From positions 32,360 to 96,359 of the forward strand of contig QFQQ01000016.1 in NCBI GenBank assembly GCA_003243445.1: a stretch of DNA of 64,000 bases, in the 5' to 3' direction. This DNA comes from Citrobacter freundii (GTDB taxonomy: Bacteria; Bacteroidota; Bacteroidia; Chitinophagales; Chitinophagaceae). How positions within the stretch are numbered: the first letter of the stretch is position 1; each line of letters opens with the position of its first letter. Below the pieces are notes generated by a model, which was not told where the DNA came from, searched no databases, and saw nothing but the letters and a program-made list of their open reading frames with translations. Shown here piece by piece: positions 27,884-36,844 of the stretch. Position numbers and translations under genes: made by a program.

Positions 27884-30316
27884 CTACTCGGATTTCAAAC
27901 TCTTCACCGGACTCACCAACGCCGCCTTCACCGCTTTGTATCCCACGGTGATCCATGCAATGAACACCGAACCGATGATCGCCAGCAGGAATACACCCAT
28001 ACCAATGGAGGTGTGATAATAAAAGCCCCCCAGCCAGTTATTCATAAAATAATAGGCAATTGGTGACGAGATCACAAACGCCACCAGGATCAGTACTGTA
28101 AATTCCCTGGAGAACATGTATACGATACTTTGCACAGAAGCTCCCAGCACTTTGCGTATACCCACTTCTTTTGTTTTTTGTACAGCCATAAAAGATACCA
28201 GCCCGTACAAACCGAGACAGGAGATCAATATTGCAAGAAAGGAGAATATTTTAAATAACTGTGCAGTCACATTTTCATTCTCATAAAAGCGACCAATACG
28301 CTCATCGAGGAAGAGCGGATCATACATATAAGTTGGGTAAAAACCAGTAAACAATTTTCTTACGTCTGCGAGCGTACCTGTCATGGTTTCTGTCTTCATT
28401 TTCACTGCCAGCCATTCGTAAGCATCATAATTCGTGGACACCACCGTAGGAAGGATCGCGTCCCGGAGTGATTTATTATTATAATCTTTCATTATACCTA
28501 CAACAGGTACCTGCTGAGCCCAGCCCTTCAGCTTAATGCGTTTGCCGATTACATCCTGTGGGTTACTGAAGCCAAGCTTTTTTACAAAAAGTTCGTTCAC
28601 CACCACCTCCCTTACCGTATCACTTTCATAAGGCGCCCGGCCGGCGACAAGCGGAACGCCGAATGTGGCGAAATAACTTGTATCAGCAAACTGACAAGCC
28701 ACTAGATAATCTTTTTCCTTTACTTCGTTTTCATAAGTAAAACCGGTGGTCCAGGCCCAGTCACTTGTCGGCGCTTCCATGCACAGGCTCACATTGCTGA
28801 CGCCCGCTATATGCGACATCTGTGATTTTAATGCCGGGTAACGCGTCTTCAATGTGCTGTCACTCGGCAGATTGATCAGTACCACTCCTTCTTTATCAAA
28901 GCCCATCGGTTGATTGCTGAAGTAGTTCATTTGTTTTACCACCACGATCGTTCCGATGATGAGCAATTGTGCGATCACAAACTGGAACACCACCAATCCC
29001 CTTCTTAATGAAATACCACTCTTTGATTCTGCTTTTACTTTGCTTTTGAATGCCATCATTGGTTTGAACCCGGACAATACCAGTGCGGGATAAACGCCCG
29101 CGAGTAATGTAACAATGGTTCCTGTCACCAGCAGGTATACCAGGATCATCGGGTGCCGGATCAAATCCAGAGAAAGATCTTTCTTCATCAGGCTATTCAA
29201 CAACGGAAGAAAGACCCATACAAGTAAACAACCAATTAATACAGAAATGAAAGTAACGAGAGCCGTTTCCTGCAGGAATTGACGCATGAGCTGGGAGCGG
29301 TTCCCTCCCAATACTTTCCTGACACCGATCTCCTTTGCGCGGTTAACCGATTGTGCAGTAGTCAGATTAATAAAATTGATACATGCTACCAGCAGCAGGA
29401 AAATACCGATCAGCCCGAGTGACCACAACTCTGTTTTGGAACGACCACCCGTTCCAAAGGTTTCATAATTTTTATCAAGATGGATCTGTGATAAAGCTTG
29501 AAACCTCAACTGACGTTTTATCTCATTATCCGGTTTGTAATGTTTTTTTTCAAATGCATCCAGCTGCGTTTGCAATGATGAAAGCTGATGTCCTTCGCGG
29601 GCGAGAACAAAACATTCGGCATTGCCGCGCACTTCTTCCCAATTTTCCGCCGCAAACATATTGGGCGCTCTCTCTTTAAGTGTAGCGAGAGATGCTGACA
29701 TCCGTATGGGAATATCCGTATTACCCGGCATATCTTTAAATACGCCGACAACCCGCAGCGACATTCTGAACGACCACATTTGGATCGTTTGCCCCATAGC
29801 GGCAGCCGGATTATCAAAATACTTGTTTGCGAGGCTTTCACATAAAACGACCGTATTAGGTTCAGCTATCGCTTTTGCATCGCCCACGATCCAGTTAAAG
29901 TTGAACATGTCGAAGATCTCCGGTTCACCCCAGTACAAACCGCTATTTTCCTTGAAACGTTTTTCTTCTTCCAATCCTTTTGATGGCACATAGATCTGTG
30001 CGTTGCCCACCGTTGCCAGTGTTCCCACTTTTTCCAACTGCGGAAAGTCCATTTTCATTGCCGGCGGCAATGGCAATGGAAAGCTTACATTGTGCGAAGC
30101 CACCTCCCCATTGCTTTTCCAGATACGGTCCGTGGTGAGACGATAGATCCTGTCTTTCTTCGCATGAAAATCATCATATGACAATTCATAACGAATGATC
30201 AGGAACAACATCAGACTTGCAGCAATGCCGACCGCAAGACCCATAATATTTATCAATGAAAAACTTTTACGCTTCCACAATACACGTATCGCAGTCTTGA
30301 AAAGATTTTGAAACAT
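27884..30316 (-). CDS. MacB/FtsX-type ABC transporter permease
   Basis: About 810 aa from the ATG at 30316 (MFQNLFKTAIRVLWKRKSFSL), the usual family start; the frame is open a further 63 nt. Layout: N-terminal membrane segment (INIMGLAVGIAASLMLFLII), periplasmic MacB-type domain, three membrane segments (about residues 310-430), a second periplasmic domain and a C-terminal FtsX core (LGLYGLVSFMAVQKTKEVGIRKVLGASVQSIV). The AKEIGVRKVLGGNRSQLMRQF motif is seen in both halves. This duplicated permease is common in Bacteroidota, usually needing a separate LolD-like ATPase, absent here. Substrate unknown. Confidence 0.92.
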   Translation of the reverse strand: MFQNLFKTAIRVLWKRKSFSLINIMGLAVGIAASLMLFLIIRYELSYDDFHAKKDRIYRLTTDRIWKSNGEVASHNVSFPLPLPPAMKMDFPQLEKVGTLATVGNAQIYVPSKGLEEEKRFKENSGLYWGEPEIFDMFNFNWIVGDAKAIAEPNTVVLCESLANKYFDNPAAAMGQTIQMWSFRMSLRVVGVFKDMPGNTDIPIRMSASLATLKERAPNMFAAENWEEVRGNAECFVLAREGHQLSSLQTQLDAFEKKHYKPDNEIKRQLRFQALSQIHLDKNYETFGTGGRSKTELWSLGLIGIFLLLVACINFINLTTAQSVNRAKEIGVRKVLGGNRSQLMRQFLQETALVTFISVLIGCLLVWVFLPLLNSLMKKDLSLDLIRHPMILVYLLVTGTIVTLLAGVYPALVLSGFKPMMAFKSKVKAESKSGISLRRGLVVFQFVIAQLLIIGTIVVVKQMNYFSNQPMGFDKEGVVLINLPSDSTLKTRYPALKSQMSHIAGVSNVSLCMEAPTSDWAWTTGFTYENEVKEKDYLVACQFADTSYFATFGVPLVAGRAPYESDTVREVVVNELFVKKLGFSNPQDVIGKRIKLKGWAQQVPVVGIMKDYNNKSLRDAILPTVVSTNYDAYEWLAVKMKTETMTGTLADVRKLFTGFYPTYMYDPLFLDERIGRFYENENVTAQLFKIFSFLAILISCLGLYGLVSFMAVQKTKEVGIRKVLGASVQSIVYMFSREFTVLILVAFVISSPIAYYFMNNWLGGFYYHTSIGMGVFLLAIIGSVFIAWITVGYKAVKAALVSPVKSLKSE

Positions 30317-30648
30317 AAAAATGGTTTTGGCCCGGTTTACAGCTGTTGAGTGCTCATTTGCAACCAAAGCCAATACCATTTTTTAGTCCATTGATTATCA
30401 ACTGCGAAAAAAGAACCGGAGGAATGAGGTGTTCGGTTTTGATACGCGAGATGTACGGTTACGGGAGAGCTGGCGGACCACAGACCGCAGTACCATAATA
30501 CAGATAGTTGTGTACGATAAACCCGAAGACCAATCCAGTCAATATATAAATTAATAAAAGAAATAAGAGACCATACTTCGGATCATTCCGGTTTATCCTT
30601 ATACCAACCTGACGAAGATCCTTACTATCACCGGACGAAGATAGTTGC

Positions 30649-31332
30649 TCACCGGTTGGGATGAGACCACTCGGTGATGAACGGCAGTTTCACCGATGCA
30701 TACTTTGATTTGTTCAACTGGTCCTTCAATTTTTTAAAGGTCTCAAACGGACCTTTGGTCACAAACATATTCACCAGCCAGGCCGGAATGGAACCACCCG
30801 GATCGGCTTCCAATGTATAATCGAGATGTACGAGGTTTGTTCCTTTAGGAGTGATGATCCATCTGCCGAACGACTTTTCCACTCTCACAACACCTTTCTT
30901 TTCGGCGATATAATGAGGTTCAACAGGTCCGTCGATCGTCACCACTTTGGTAGCCGGATCCTGCCTGGCGATCAGGTGCGCTACAAAATCGCGGTTACTA
31001 AAGGGCCATGGGAGACTAACTTCTGAGTGATAGATCAGTTCAGACGGCGAGATCTGCTTGAGTACTGTACTTGATTTGGTGCTGTACACCCACTCGGTTC
31101 CCGCATTCGCGTCCATTACAACGGCAGTGAGTTTGGAAAGCGTGGTATTCAATTCACAACTCACTTTGATCGCTTTGAGATTTGAGTTCTCCTGCGTTTT
31201 CGTGTATACCTTGATATTTTCCTTATCCAGTTTCAGTGTCCATTCCTTTTGCGCCTGCACATTCACCATAACCGCAAGCAGCAACAGAATTATTCCTATT
31301 CGTTTTACCATACCAGTTTGCTTTTGATTCAT
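30649..31332 (-). CDS. Exported START/SRPBCC lipid-binding domain protein
   Basis: 227 aa with a signal peptide (VKRIGIILLLLAVMVNVQAQ). The mature part matches the START domain: WTLKLDKENIKVYTKTQE, LKAIKVSCELNTTLSKLTAVVMD, SEVSLPWPFSNRDFVAHL, then FGRWIITPKGTNLVHLDYTLEADPGGSIPAWLVNMFV. START proteins bind a hydrophobic ligand in a deep pocket, so this should be a periplasmic lipid or sterol binder. The start is at 31332 or at the Met seven codons later. The class B array lies in its upstream gap. Confidence 0.9.
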   Translation of the reverse strand: MNQKQTGMVKRIGIILLLLAVMVNVQAQKEWTLKLDKENIKVYTKTQENSNLKAIKVSCELNTTLSKLTAVVMDANAGTEWVYSTKSSTVLKQISPSELIYHSEVSLPWPFSNRDFVAHLIARQDPATKVVTIDGPVEPHYIAEKKGVVRVEKSFGRWIITPKGTNLVHLDYTLEADPGGSIPAWLVNMFVTKGPFETFKKLKDQLNKSKYASVKLPFITEWSHPNR

Positions 31333-31346
31333 TCGTTGGCCTGTTT

Positions 31347-31472
31347 TTCGATATTCGATAACCGATGTTCGATGGTCGACTTACTTTCGAAAATGTCTCT
31401 TGTCCAGCAAGTCACAGATCGTTGAGGTTCTTCTGCCCGGATCCTAACTTCTACCAACGATCATCGAACATC
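31347..31472. repeat. Heptamer inverted array (class B)
   Basis: The left arm (31347-31381) has 7-nt units of the GNNCGAT pattern (ATTCGAT, AACCGAT, GTTCGAT, GGTCGAC). The right arm (31455-31472) is two to three units (ACGATC, ATCGAAC, ATCC) and touches the stop codon of the next gene on the minus strand. Arm lengths are unequal. The loop does not resemble the conserved core of the 12.3 and 63.7 kb copies. Confidence 0.7.
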
Positions 31473-31895
31473 CTACTCGCCCCAGGCGCTGATCACCAGT
31501 TTCCTTCCTCCCCCATGATCCCTGTGTTCACAAAGATAAATACCCTGCCAGATGCCGAGTGCGGGCCGTCCGTTACGGATTGGGATCAGCACTGAACTTC
31601 CCAGCAAAGCCGCTTTCAGATGAGCGGGCATATCATCCGGCCCTTCATCTGTATGTACATAGTCCGGATCATTTTCCGGAACAGCCTTATTAAAGAACAT
31701 TTCAAAATCATCCCTCACTGTCGGATCCGCATTCTCATTGATCGTAAGCGACGCGGATGTATGCTGAATAAATACCTGCAGCATTCCTTTTTTGAGCTCT
31801 TTAAGCTCCGGCACGGATTGCAGTACTTCATTCGTTATTAAATGAAATCCCCGGGGAAAGGGCCGGAGTTGAAGCTGGTGCTGGATGAAGGTCAT
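31473..31895 (-). CDS. YjbQ-family (secondary thiamine-phosphate synthase-like) protein
   Basis: 140 aa, a typical family length, starting at the ATG at 31895 (MTFIQHQLQLRPFPRGF). Family motifs are clear: VFIQHTSASLTINENADP, HTDEGPDDMPAHLKAALLGSS and GIWQGIYLCEHRDHGGGRKLVIS, with conserved His residues likely binding metal. The same frame is open up to 32150, but that part is Pro-Leu-Lys repeats coded by the nonamer array and should not be included. Proteins of this family complement thiamin-phosphate synthase mutants at low efficiency; the main role is unknown. Confidence 0.93.
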   Translation of the reverse strand: MTFIQHQLQLRPFPRGFHLITNEVLQSVPELKELKKGMLQVFIQHTSASLTINENADPTVRDDFEMFFNKAVPENDPDYVHTDEGPDDMPAHLKAALLGSSVLIPIRNGRPALGIWQGIYLCEHRDHGGGRKLVISAWGE

Positions 31896-31935
31896 GAAGG
31901 GAGTTTGGGGTTTAACAAGTAAAAGGGAGAAAGGT

Positions 31936-32275
31936 TGGGGAGGTCCCAGGGGTTTTAGAGGTTCAAGAGGTTCAAGAGGTTCCAGAAGTTCCAGAGGTTC
32001 CAGCGGTTGCTGCCGCTGCCTGTAAATTTCTGCCTTCGGCGAACTGGCACTCATGCGGAAATCCACGACCAATCCAACGTCCGTGTAACACTCCATAAGC
32101 TTTAATATCGACACATGTAGAATTAAAATATAGTCATAGCAAAAAACCAAGCGCTAAGCGAACTTATGAAACCTCCCAAACCTCCCAAACTTCTCAAACC
32201 TCTGAAACCTCTGAAACTTCTGGAACCTCTGGAACCTTTGAAACCTCTGAAGCAAACTTCCCAAACCTCCCTAAT
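31936..32275. repeat. Nonamer inverted-array hairpin, copy 5 (class A), divergent position
   Basis: The left arm is 31936-32004 and the right arm about 32165-32275. Units in the right arm include CAAACCTCC, CTCAAACCT, GAAACCTCT and TGGAACCTC. The loop is about 160 nt and contains AAGCGCTAAGCGAAC before the right arm. It lies between the 5' ends of two divergent genes, unlike the other copies, so it must lie upstream of or within the leaders of both. Both coding frames run open through it for over 100 nt. Confidence 0.85.
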
Positions 32276-32306
32276 TGCCTCTCCCAACTTTTCTTTATCA
32301 TTGCGC

Positions 32307-33053
32307 ATGATCAACGGACAAAAGGTAGTAGTAGTTCTTCCGGCATACAATGCGGCGAAAACATTGGGACAAACTTATGCAGAGATCGACCGGGGGATAG
32401 TCGATGAGGTGATCCTGGTGGATGACGCCAGTAAGGATAATACGATAGAGATCGCGAAACTGGTGGGTATTACACATATAGTGCGGCATGAACGGAACAA
32501 GGGTTACGGCGGGAACCAGAAATCGTGTTACGATAAAGCATTGGAGATCGGTGCCGATATTGTGGTGATGCTTCACCCGGATTACCAGTACACACCTGCT
32601 TTGATCGGACCGATGGTCTCGATCATTTCCAATAAAGTGTATCCCGTGGTGTTCGGATCGCGCATTCTTGGAATGGGTGCACGCAAAGGAGGAATGCCGC
32701 TTTATAAATACATTTTCAACCGCTTTCTGACGGCTTCGCAGAATTTGCTGATGGGTCAGAAACTATCAGAATATCATACCGGATACAGGGCTTTCCACCG
32801 CAACGTCCTGGAAGCGGTCCCATTTCATAATAACTCAGATGATTTCGTTTTTGATAATGAAATGGTCGCCCAGATTTTCTTTAAAGGTTTTGAAATCGCG
32901 GAAGTGACCTGCCCTACCCGTTACTTCGATGAAGCTTCGTCTATCAATTTCAGCCGTAGTGTGAAGTATGGATTGGGGGTTTTGCGGGTGAGCATGCAGT
33001 ATGCGTTGCAGAAGGCGCGACTTGGAAAATTCAGGATCTTCAGGGGAATGTAG
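32307..33053 (+). CDS. Family 2 glycosyltransferase
   Basis: About 248 aa from the ATG at 32307 (MINGQKVVVVLPAYNAAKTLGQTY). The frame from 32166 would add 47 residues of Lys-Pro-Leu repeats encoded by the array and should be discarded. GT2 features: VVLPAYNAAKTL, VDEVILVDDASKDNTIEIAK, HERNKGYGGNQKSCYDKAL and ADIVVMLHPDYQYTP, where the DxD-equivalent lies. No membrane segment, so probably cytoplasmic. It transfers a sugar from a nucleotide donor to lipid or polysaccharide, of the DPM1/bactoprenol-glucosyltransferase type. Confidence 0.92.
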   Translation: MINGQKVVVVLPAYNAAKTLGQTYAEIDRGIVDEVILVDDASKDNTIEIAKLVGITHIVRHERNKGYGGNQKSCYDKALEIGADIVVMLHPDYQYTPALIGPMVSIISNKVYPVVFGSRILGMGARKGGMPLYKYIFNRFLTASQNLLMGQKLSEYHTGYRAFHRNVLEAVPFHNNSDDFVFDNEMVAQIFFKGFEIAEVTCPTRYFDEASSINFSRSVKYGLGVLRVSMQYALQKARLGKFRIFRGM

Positions 33054-33218
33054 ACCAGCCGGGCCGGACAGGCGACGAACACGAGTTACAGGTTTGACAT
33101 GAATATCACCAGGTTCACACAGGTGATTTATACAAAACTGAGCTTTATACAGCCATCTGTTTTACGCCTGTAAACGGATTTTGTATATTATCTTCAATAC
33201 ACAAAATCACTCTGCGAA

Positions 33219-35795
33219 ATGACCACCAGCAAGCAGTATCTTTTTATTTACCGGGTAATACTGCTTTGCCTGGCCTTCCTTCCCGCTGCCTCTTTTGTAC
33301 GCGCACAGGATAGCATCACACTGGCTATTGCTCCGGGATATGATAAGGCATCAGGCACGCATCGTTTTTTCCTTGGGGAAAATTACCGGAAACTTTGGGC
33401 AGTACCGGTAAAGCTTCGCATTATTCATCTAAGCACTGAAAAAGGCGGATTGTCCATTTTACAGGAAGGAGGCGGACTGCAAACCCGTTCATTACGGTTG
33501 CGTGATAAAACGGGGAAAGACTGGGTACTGCGAAGCGTGCAGAAATATCCTGAAAGAGCCTTACCTCCGAGATTAAAAGAAACAGTGGCGCGCGACATCC
33601 TCCGCGATCAGATCAGCACTTCCAATCCGTTTGCAGCCGCAACAGTTCCTCCGCTGGCCGAAGCGATCGGTATCCCGCATTCAAACCCCGAGATCGTATA
33701 TGTGGCAGCCGATACCGCACTGGGGCAATATGGCGAAGAATTCGCCAACAAGATCTTTTTACTGGAAGAACGGGAACCGGTTGAATCACAAAAAACAGAT
33801 AATACAACGCGTGTACAGGAACGCTTACAGGAAGACCACGACAATACGGTTGACCAGACAACTGTGTTGCGCGCGCGCTTGCTCGACATGTTACTGGGCG
33901 ACTGGGACCGTCACGAAGATCAGTGGCGCTGGGAACGAAAAAAAGATCAGAAGGAAATCGTATACACGCCCATTCCACGGGACAGGGACCAGGTTTACTA
34001 TAAAACATCCGGAGTATTTCCCTGGATTGTAGCCCATCAATGGCTTAAATCAAAATTCCAACCATACAGTAATGAGATCCGTGATATCAACGGATGGAAC
34101 TTCAATGCCCGTTATTTCGATCGTTATTTCCTTACCTCGCTGGATGAGGCCGACTGGAAAAAACAGATCAGCTTTATCCAATCGAAACTAACCGATGCAG
34201 TGATCCGCAATGCCATCGGACGGATGCCGGATAGCATTTTTCAACTGGCGGGAGAACAAACGATCCGTACAATGATCGCACGAAGGAATAACCTGGAGAA
34301 AATGGCGATCGGATATTACCGGTTCCTTTCTGTTTATGTGGATGTACCGGCATCAGACAAACGCGAGTTATTTGATATCCGCCAGGAAGGCGATAATGTG
34401 GTGGTGGAGATCTATAAACAAAAGAAAGATACTTCCCGGGATGAAGTGATCTACCGGCGAAGTTTCGACCCCCGCGTTACAAAGGAGATCCGTTTGTATG
34501 GCTTTGATGGCAAAGACGAATTCCGGGTTCACGCGCCGGTAAAGGCCCCGATCCGGATCCGGATGATCGGCGGCGGCGGTGAAGATCTTTTTGTGATCGA
34601 TAGCAATATGGATAACAAAAAGAACCTCTTTGTATATGACCGGTCTGACAAGAACAACCACTTCCCTTCCCGGAAACTTGCGAAAGTAATTACGGACACG
34701 GACAGCAGCATCAATTCATTTGATCCAAAAAGCTTTCAGTATGACCGATTTGAACCGATCATACTGGCACATTACAATACCGATATCGGCATCAGCCTGA
34801 TCGCAGGCGCTTCATTGACAAAGCACGGTTTCCGGCGCACTCCTTATGCATTCAGGCATCAGCTGCTGATGGATTATTCTTTTGCAAGGAAATCCTTTCT
34901 TTTTACCTACACAGCGGATTATAAAAAAGCATTCGGAAAGAACGACCTGAACATCAATGTAACATCACGCGGGCCAAACAATGTCAGCAACTTTTTCGGA
35001 CTCGGCAATGAAAGCATTTTTGAAGATAAAGGCGATAAAAAGATCCTTTTTTATCGCAACCGGTATGACTATGTGGACGCAGACATAAGGATCAGCCGAA
35101 CCTGGAACAACCTCACGGTGAACGGCGGCATAGCCGGTCAGTATTACACCAGCAAAGCAGCTAATAATACTTCCAAATACCTGAAGGATTTTGACCAGCA
35201 GCATCCCGCAGAAAAAGTGTTTGCATCCAAATTTTATGCGGGTCTTGTATCTTCCGCAGAGCTGGATACAAGAACGAATAAAGCATTTCCTTCCCAGGGC
35301 CTGCACTGGTATACAAAGCTGAACGCCATGCGTCAGTTGGGTGATGAGCATGATACTTACGGACAGATCAGTTCTGAATTCAGCTTCTATCTCAATCCTG
35401 ACAAACAATCGCGGCTGATCTTTGCCAACAGGACCGGTGCCGGCACCACAGTGGGTGATGCCTCTTATTTCCAGTTGCTTAAACTCGGCGGACCACAAAC
35501 CTTACGGGGCTATCATACCTGGCGCTTCTCGGGGAAAACCATGTTATATAATAATCTTGAACTACGCTTAAAACTGTTCGATTTCAACTCATATCTATTC
35601 CCCGGCTCCATCGGCATCATCGGCTTCGATGATATCGGAAGGGTCTGGTTACCGGGCGAACACTCTACGGAATGGCATAATGGCTATGGCGCGGGGATAT
35701 ATATTGTACCCGTAGAACTGGTGCTGTTGCAATTCTCGAAAGGATATTCAAAGGAAGGCTCGATCAATTACCTGACGATCGGGTACAGGTTTTAA
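33219..35795 (+). CDS. Outer-membrane barrel with N-terminal HipA/Fam20-like kinase signature
   Basis: 858 aa. A signal peptide (residues 1-29, ending FVRAQ) is followed by a soluble domain of about 500 aa. Within it, GGGLQTRSLRLRD (84-96) resembles a nucleotide-binding glycine-rich strand, LLGDWDRHEDQW (225-236) matches the DRH catalytic motif of HipA, PI3K-like and Fam20C kinases, and PRDRDQVY (253-260) fits the metal-binding Asp region. From about residue 560 the sequence becomes a beta-barrel ending YLTIGYRF, as in Bac_surface_Ag proteins. It also carries RGYHTWRFSGKT, like the BamA loop 6. Kinase activity is an inference from the motif only; it would be periplasmic and needs a phosphate donor. 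No metallophosphatase is fused. Confidence 0.78.
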   Translation: MTTSKQYLFIYRVILLCLAFLPAASFVRAQDSITLAIAPGYDKASGTHRFFLGENYRKLWAVPVKLRIIHLSTEKGGLSILQEGGGLQTRSLRLRDKTGKDWVLRSVQKYPERALPPRLKETVARDILRDQISTSNPFAAATVPPLAEAIGIPHSNPEIVYVAADTALGQYGEEFANKIFLLEEREPVESQKTDNTTRVQERLQEDHDNTVDQTTVLRARLLDMLLGDWDRHEDQWRWERKKDQKEIVYTPIPRDRDQVYYKTSGVFPWIVAHQWLKSKFQPYSNEIRDINGWNFNARYFDRYFLTSLDEADWKKQISFIQSKLTDAVIRNAIGRMPDSIFQLAGEQTIRTMIARRNNLEKMAIGYYRFLSVYVDVPASDKRELFDIRQEGDNVVVEIYKQKKDTSRDEVIYRRSFDPRVTKEIRLYGFDGKDEFRVHAPVKAPIRIRMIGGGGEDLFVIDSNMDNKKNLFVYDRSDKNNHFPSRKLAKVITDTDSSINSFDPKSFQYDRFEPIILAHYNTDIGISLIAGASLTKHGFRRTPYAFRHQLLMDYSFARKSFLFTYTADYKKAFGKNDLNINVTSRGPNNVSNFFGLGNESIFEDKGDKKILFYRNRYDYVDADIRISRTWNNLTVNGGIAGQYYTSKAANNTSKYLKDFDQQHPAEKVFASKFYAGLVSSAELDTRTNKAFPSQGLHWYTKLNAMRQLGDEHDTYGQISSEFSFYLNPDKQSRLIFANRTGAGTTVGDASYFQLLKLGGPQTLRGYHTWRFSGKTMLYNNLELRLKLFDFNSYLFPGSIGIIGFDDIGRVWLPGEHSTEWHNGYGAGIYIVPVELVLLQFSKGYSKEGSINYLTIGYRF

Positions 35796-35800
35796 AGAGA

Positions 35801-35883
35801 GTTGTCAGTTGTCCTGTCTCCGATGTAAGTGTATTTAATCATTAGATATACAGGTACACTGCGGACAACGGACTACTGACAAC
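35801..35883. repeat. Heptamer inverted array (class C, GTTGTCM)
   Basis: The left arm GTTGTCA GTTGTCC TGTCTCC (35801-35821) and the right arm (35861-35883) read GTTGTCA GTAGTCC GTTGTCC after reverse-complementing. It has a 7-nt period and the same architecture as the class A and B arrays. It lies between convergent genes, 5 nt after one stop and 8 nt before the other. Confidence 0.72.
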
Positions 35884-35891
35884 GCCTTTCT

Positions 35892-36335
35892 TCACTGTAT
35901 CCCCTTCACCCTCTCATTCAACTGCTGCAAAAAACCAATTGCCTGATCCAGTTCTTTTCCGGACACGCCTTCCAGCGCCTGTATATACAGGGAAGCGGAG
36001 ATGCTCACGGCGTTCTCCTGTAGCTTCCGGCCCGCCGGGGTAAGATGAATGATGCGGGCCCGGCCGTCGGCGGCATCTTGTTTATGGCGTACGAGTCCGC
36101 GGGTGATGAGATTGGTCAGTACGCGGGTAACGGTGGTCTTATCCCGCTCGAGGCGACGGCTGATCTCCTGTTGATTGATGCCGTCTTCCTGGGCGAGGAG
36201 CATGAGTATGCTGAACTGCTCGGAAGTAACAGGTAAGCCGTTGCGCTGAAAGGCAACCGTTAATGCCCGGTTAAAGTGATGGGCAAAAGAAGATATCTGA
36301 TAAATGATATTATCGTCGAAACCTTTCTCGGGCAT
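35892..36335 (-). CDS. MarR-family transcriptional regulator
   Basis: About 147 aa from the ATG at 36335 (MPEKGFDDNIIYQISSFAHHF); the frame also starts with TTG at 36341. Winged helix-turn-helix: LPVTSEQFSILMLLAQEDGINQQEISRRLERDKTTVTRVLTNLITRGLVRHKQ, with DGRARIIHLTPAGRKL. MarR proteins bind as dimers and lose DNA on ligand binding. The palindrome just upstream of the start (36343-36362) is an obvious autoregulatory site. The regulated drug or stress genes are not obvious. Confidence 0.93.
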   Translation of the reverse strand: MPEKGFDDNIIYQISSFAHHFNRALTVAFQRNGLPVTSEQFSILMLLAQEDGINQQEISRRLERDKTTVTRVLTNLITRGLVRHKQDAADGRARIIHLTPAGRKLQENAVSISASLYIQALEGVSGKELDQAIGFLQQLNERVKGIQ

Positions 36336-36342
36336 GGTCAAT

Positions 36343-36362
36343 TTAGTTGTAGGTACAACTAA
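36343..36362. promoter_or_regulatory. MarR operator palindrome
   Basis: TTAGTTGTAGGTACAACTAA is a perfect palindrome (9-bp arms with GG centre) directly before the MarR start codon. It resembles sites bound by MarR/OhrR-type dimers. It probably blocks transcription of the gene when the regulator is bound. Confidence 0.8.
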
Positions 36363-36376
36363 GTTACTCCCTGGCA

Positions 36377-36409
36377 GCTGATTTCTCCAAGGGAAATCAG
36401 CTATTTTTT
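36377..36409 (+). other. Stem-loop followed by a T-run in the MarR-SWIB gap
   Basis: GCTGATTTC (36377-36385) pairs perfectly with GAAATCAGC (36393-36401), followed by TATTTTTTC. This is terminator-shaped on the plus strand, but no plus-strand gene lies just upstream. It may be an attenuator or a remnant. Confidence 0.45.
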
Positions 36410-36423
36410 CCCTGCGGACCCTG

Positions 36424-36710
36424 TTTTTTCATAGTGAAAACCGGGTTTCTCCTATGAAAAAGTGACAAAGGCCCGGTCAAAAAACATCATTTCCCCTCGG
36501 AAAAAGAGCTTTTGCGATTATCAGTTATCCCCATAAAATCAGTTTTTTTCAGTTTTTCCCTATGAAAAAAACGGGAAGGATGCAATAGAAGAAAAAATAC
36601 CGGTTTTTTCATAGGGAAACAACAATGAAACGCAGGACTGTAAAGGGTTTCAGCGGACAAATATATAAGTAAACAAAATGCAGAAAAACATCCTTCCTCC
36701 TATGAAAAAC
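36424..36710. promoter_or_regulatory. Cluster of five CCTATGAAAAA motifs
   Basis: CCTATGAAAAA, or its complement TTTTTCATAGG with small changes, occurs near 36424, 36449, 36558, 36603 and 36698, in both orientations. Two copies (about 36551-36576 and 36599-36619) face each other and form a long AT-rich hairpin. They lie 130-420 nt before the SWIB gene and after the MarR gene. A regulator binding site cluster is the simplest reading. Confidence 0.5.
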
Positions 36711-36844
36711 CGTGTTTTCAGAGGGACAGTTATAAACAATTCTTCAACATTGTTCACAAGAGGTGTTGTTTGTATATAAAGCAATTGCTTATATTAGCTA
36801 TGGTTTAGAACAATATTTTTTAACTAACCATTAAATTCAGCACA

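Noticed and set aside
31896..32150. Long N-terminal extension of the YjbQ protein
   Set aside because: Repeat-coded; YjbQ proteins are about 135-140 aa and start at the Met at 31895.
32166..32306. 47-residue N-terminal extension of the GT2 protein
   Set aside because: Lys-Pro-Leu repeats are array sequence; the family starts at MINGQKVVVVLPAYN.
36377..36409. True terminator for a plus-strand gene
   Set aside because: No plus-strand gene ends upstream of it; kept only as a stem-loop of unknown role.
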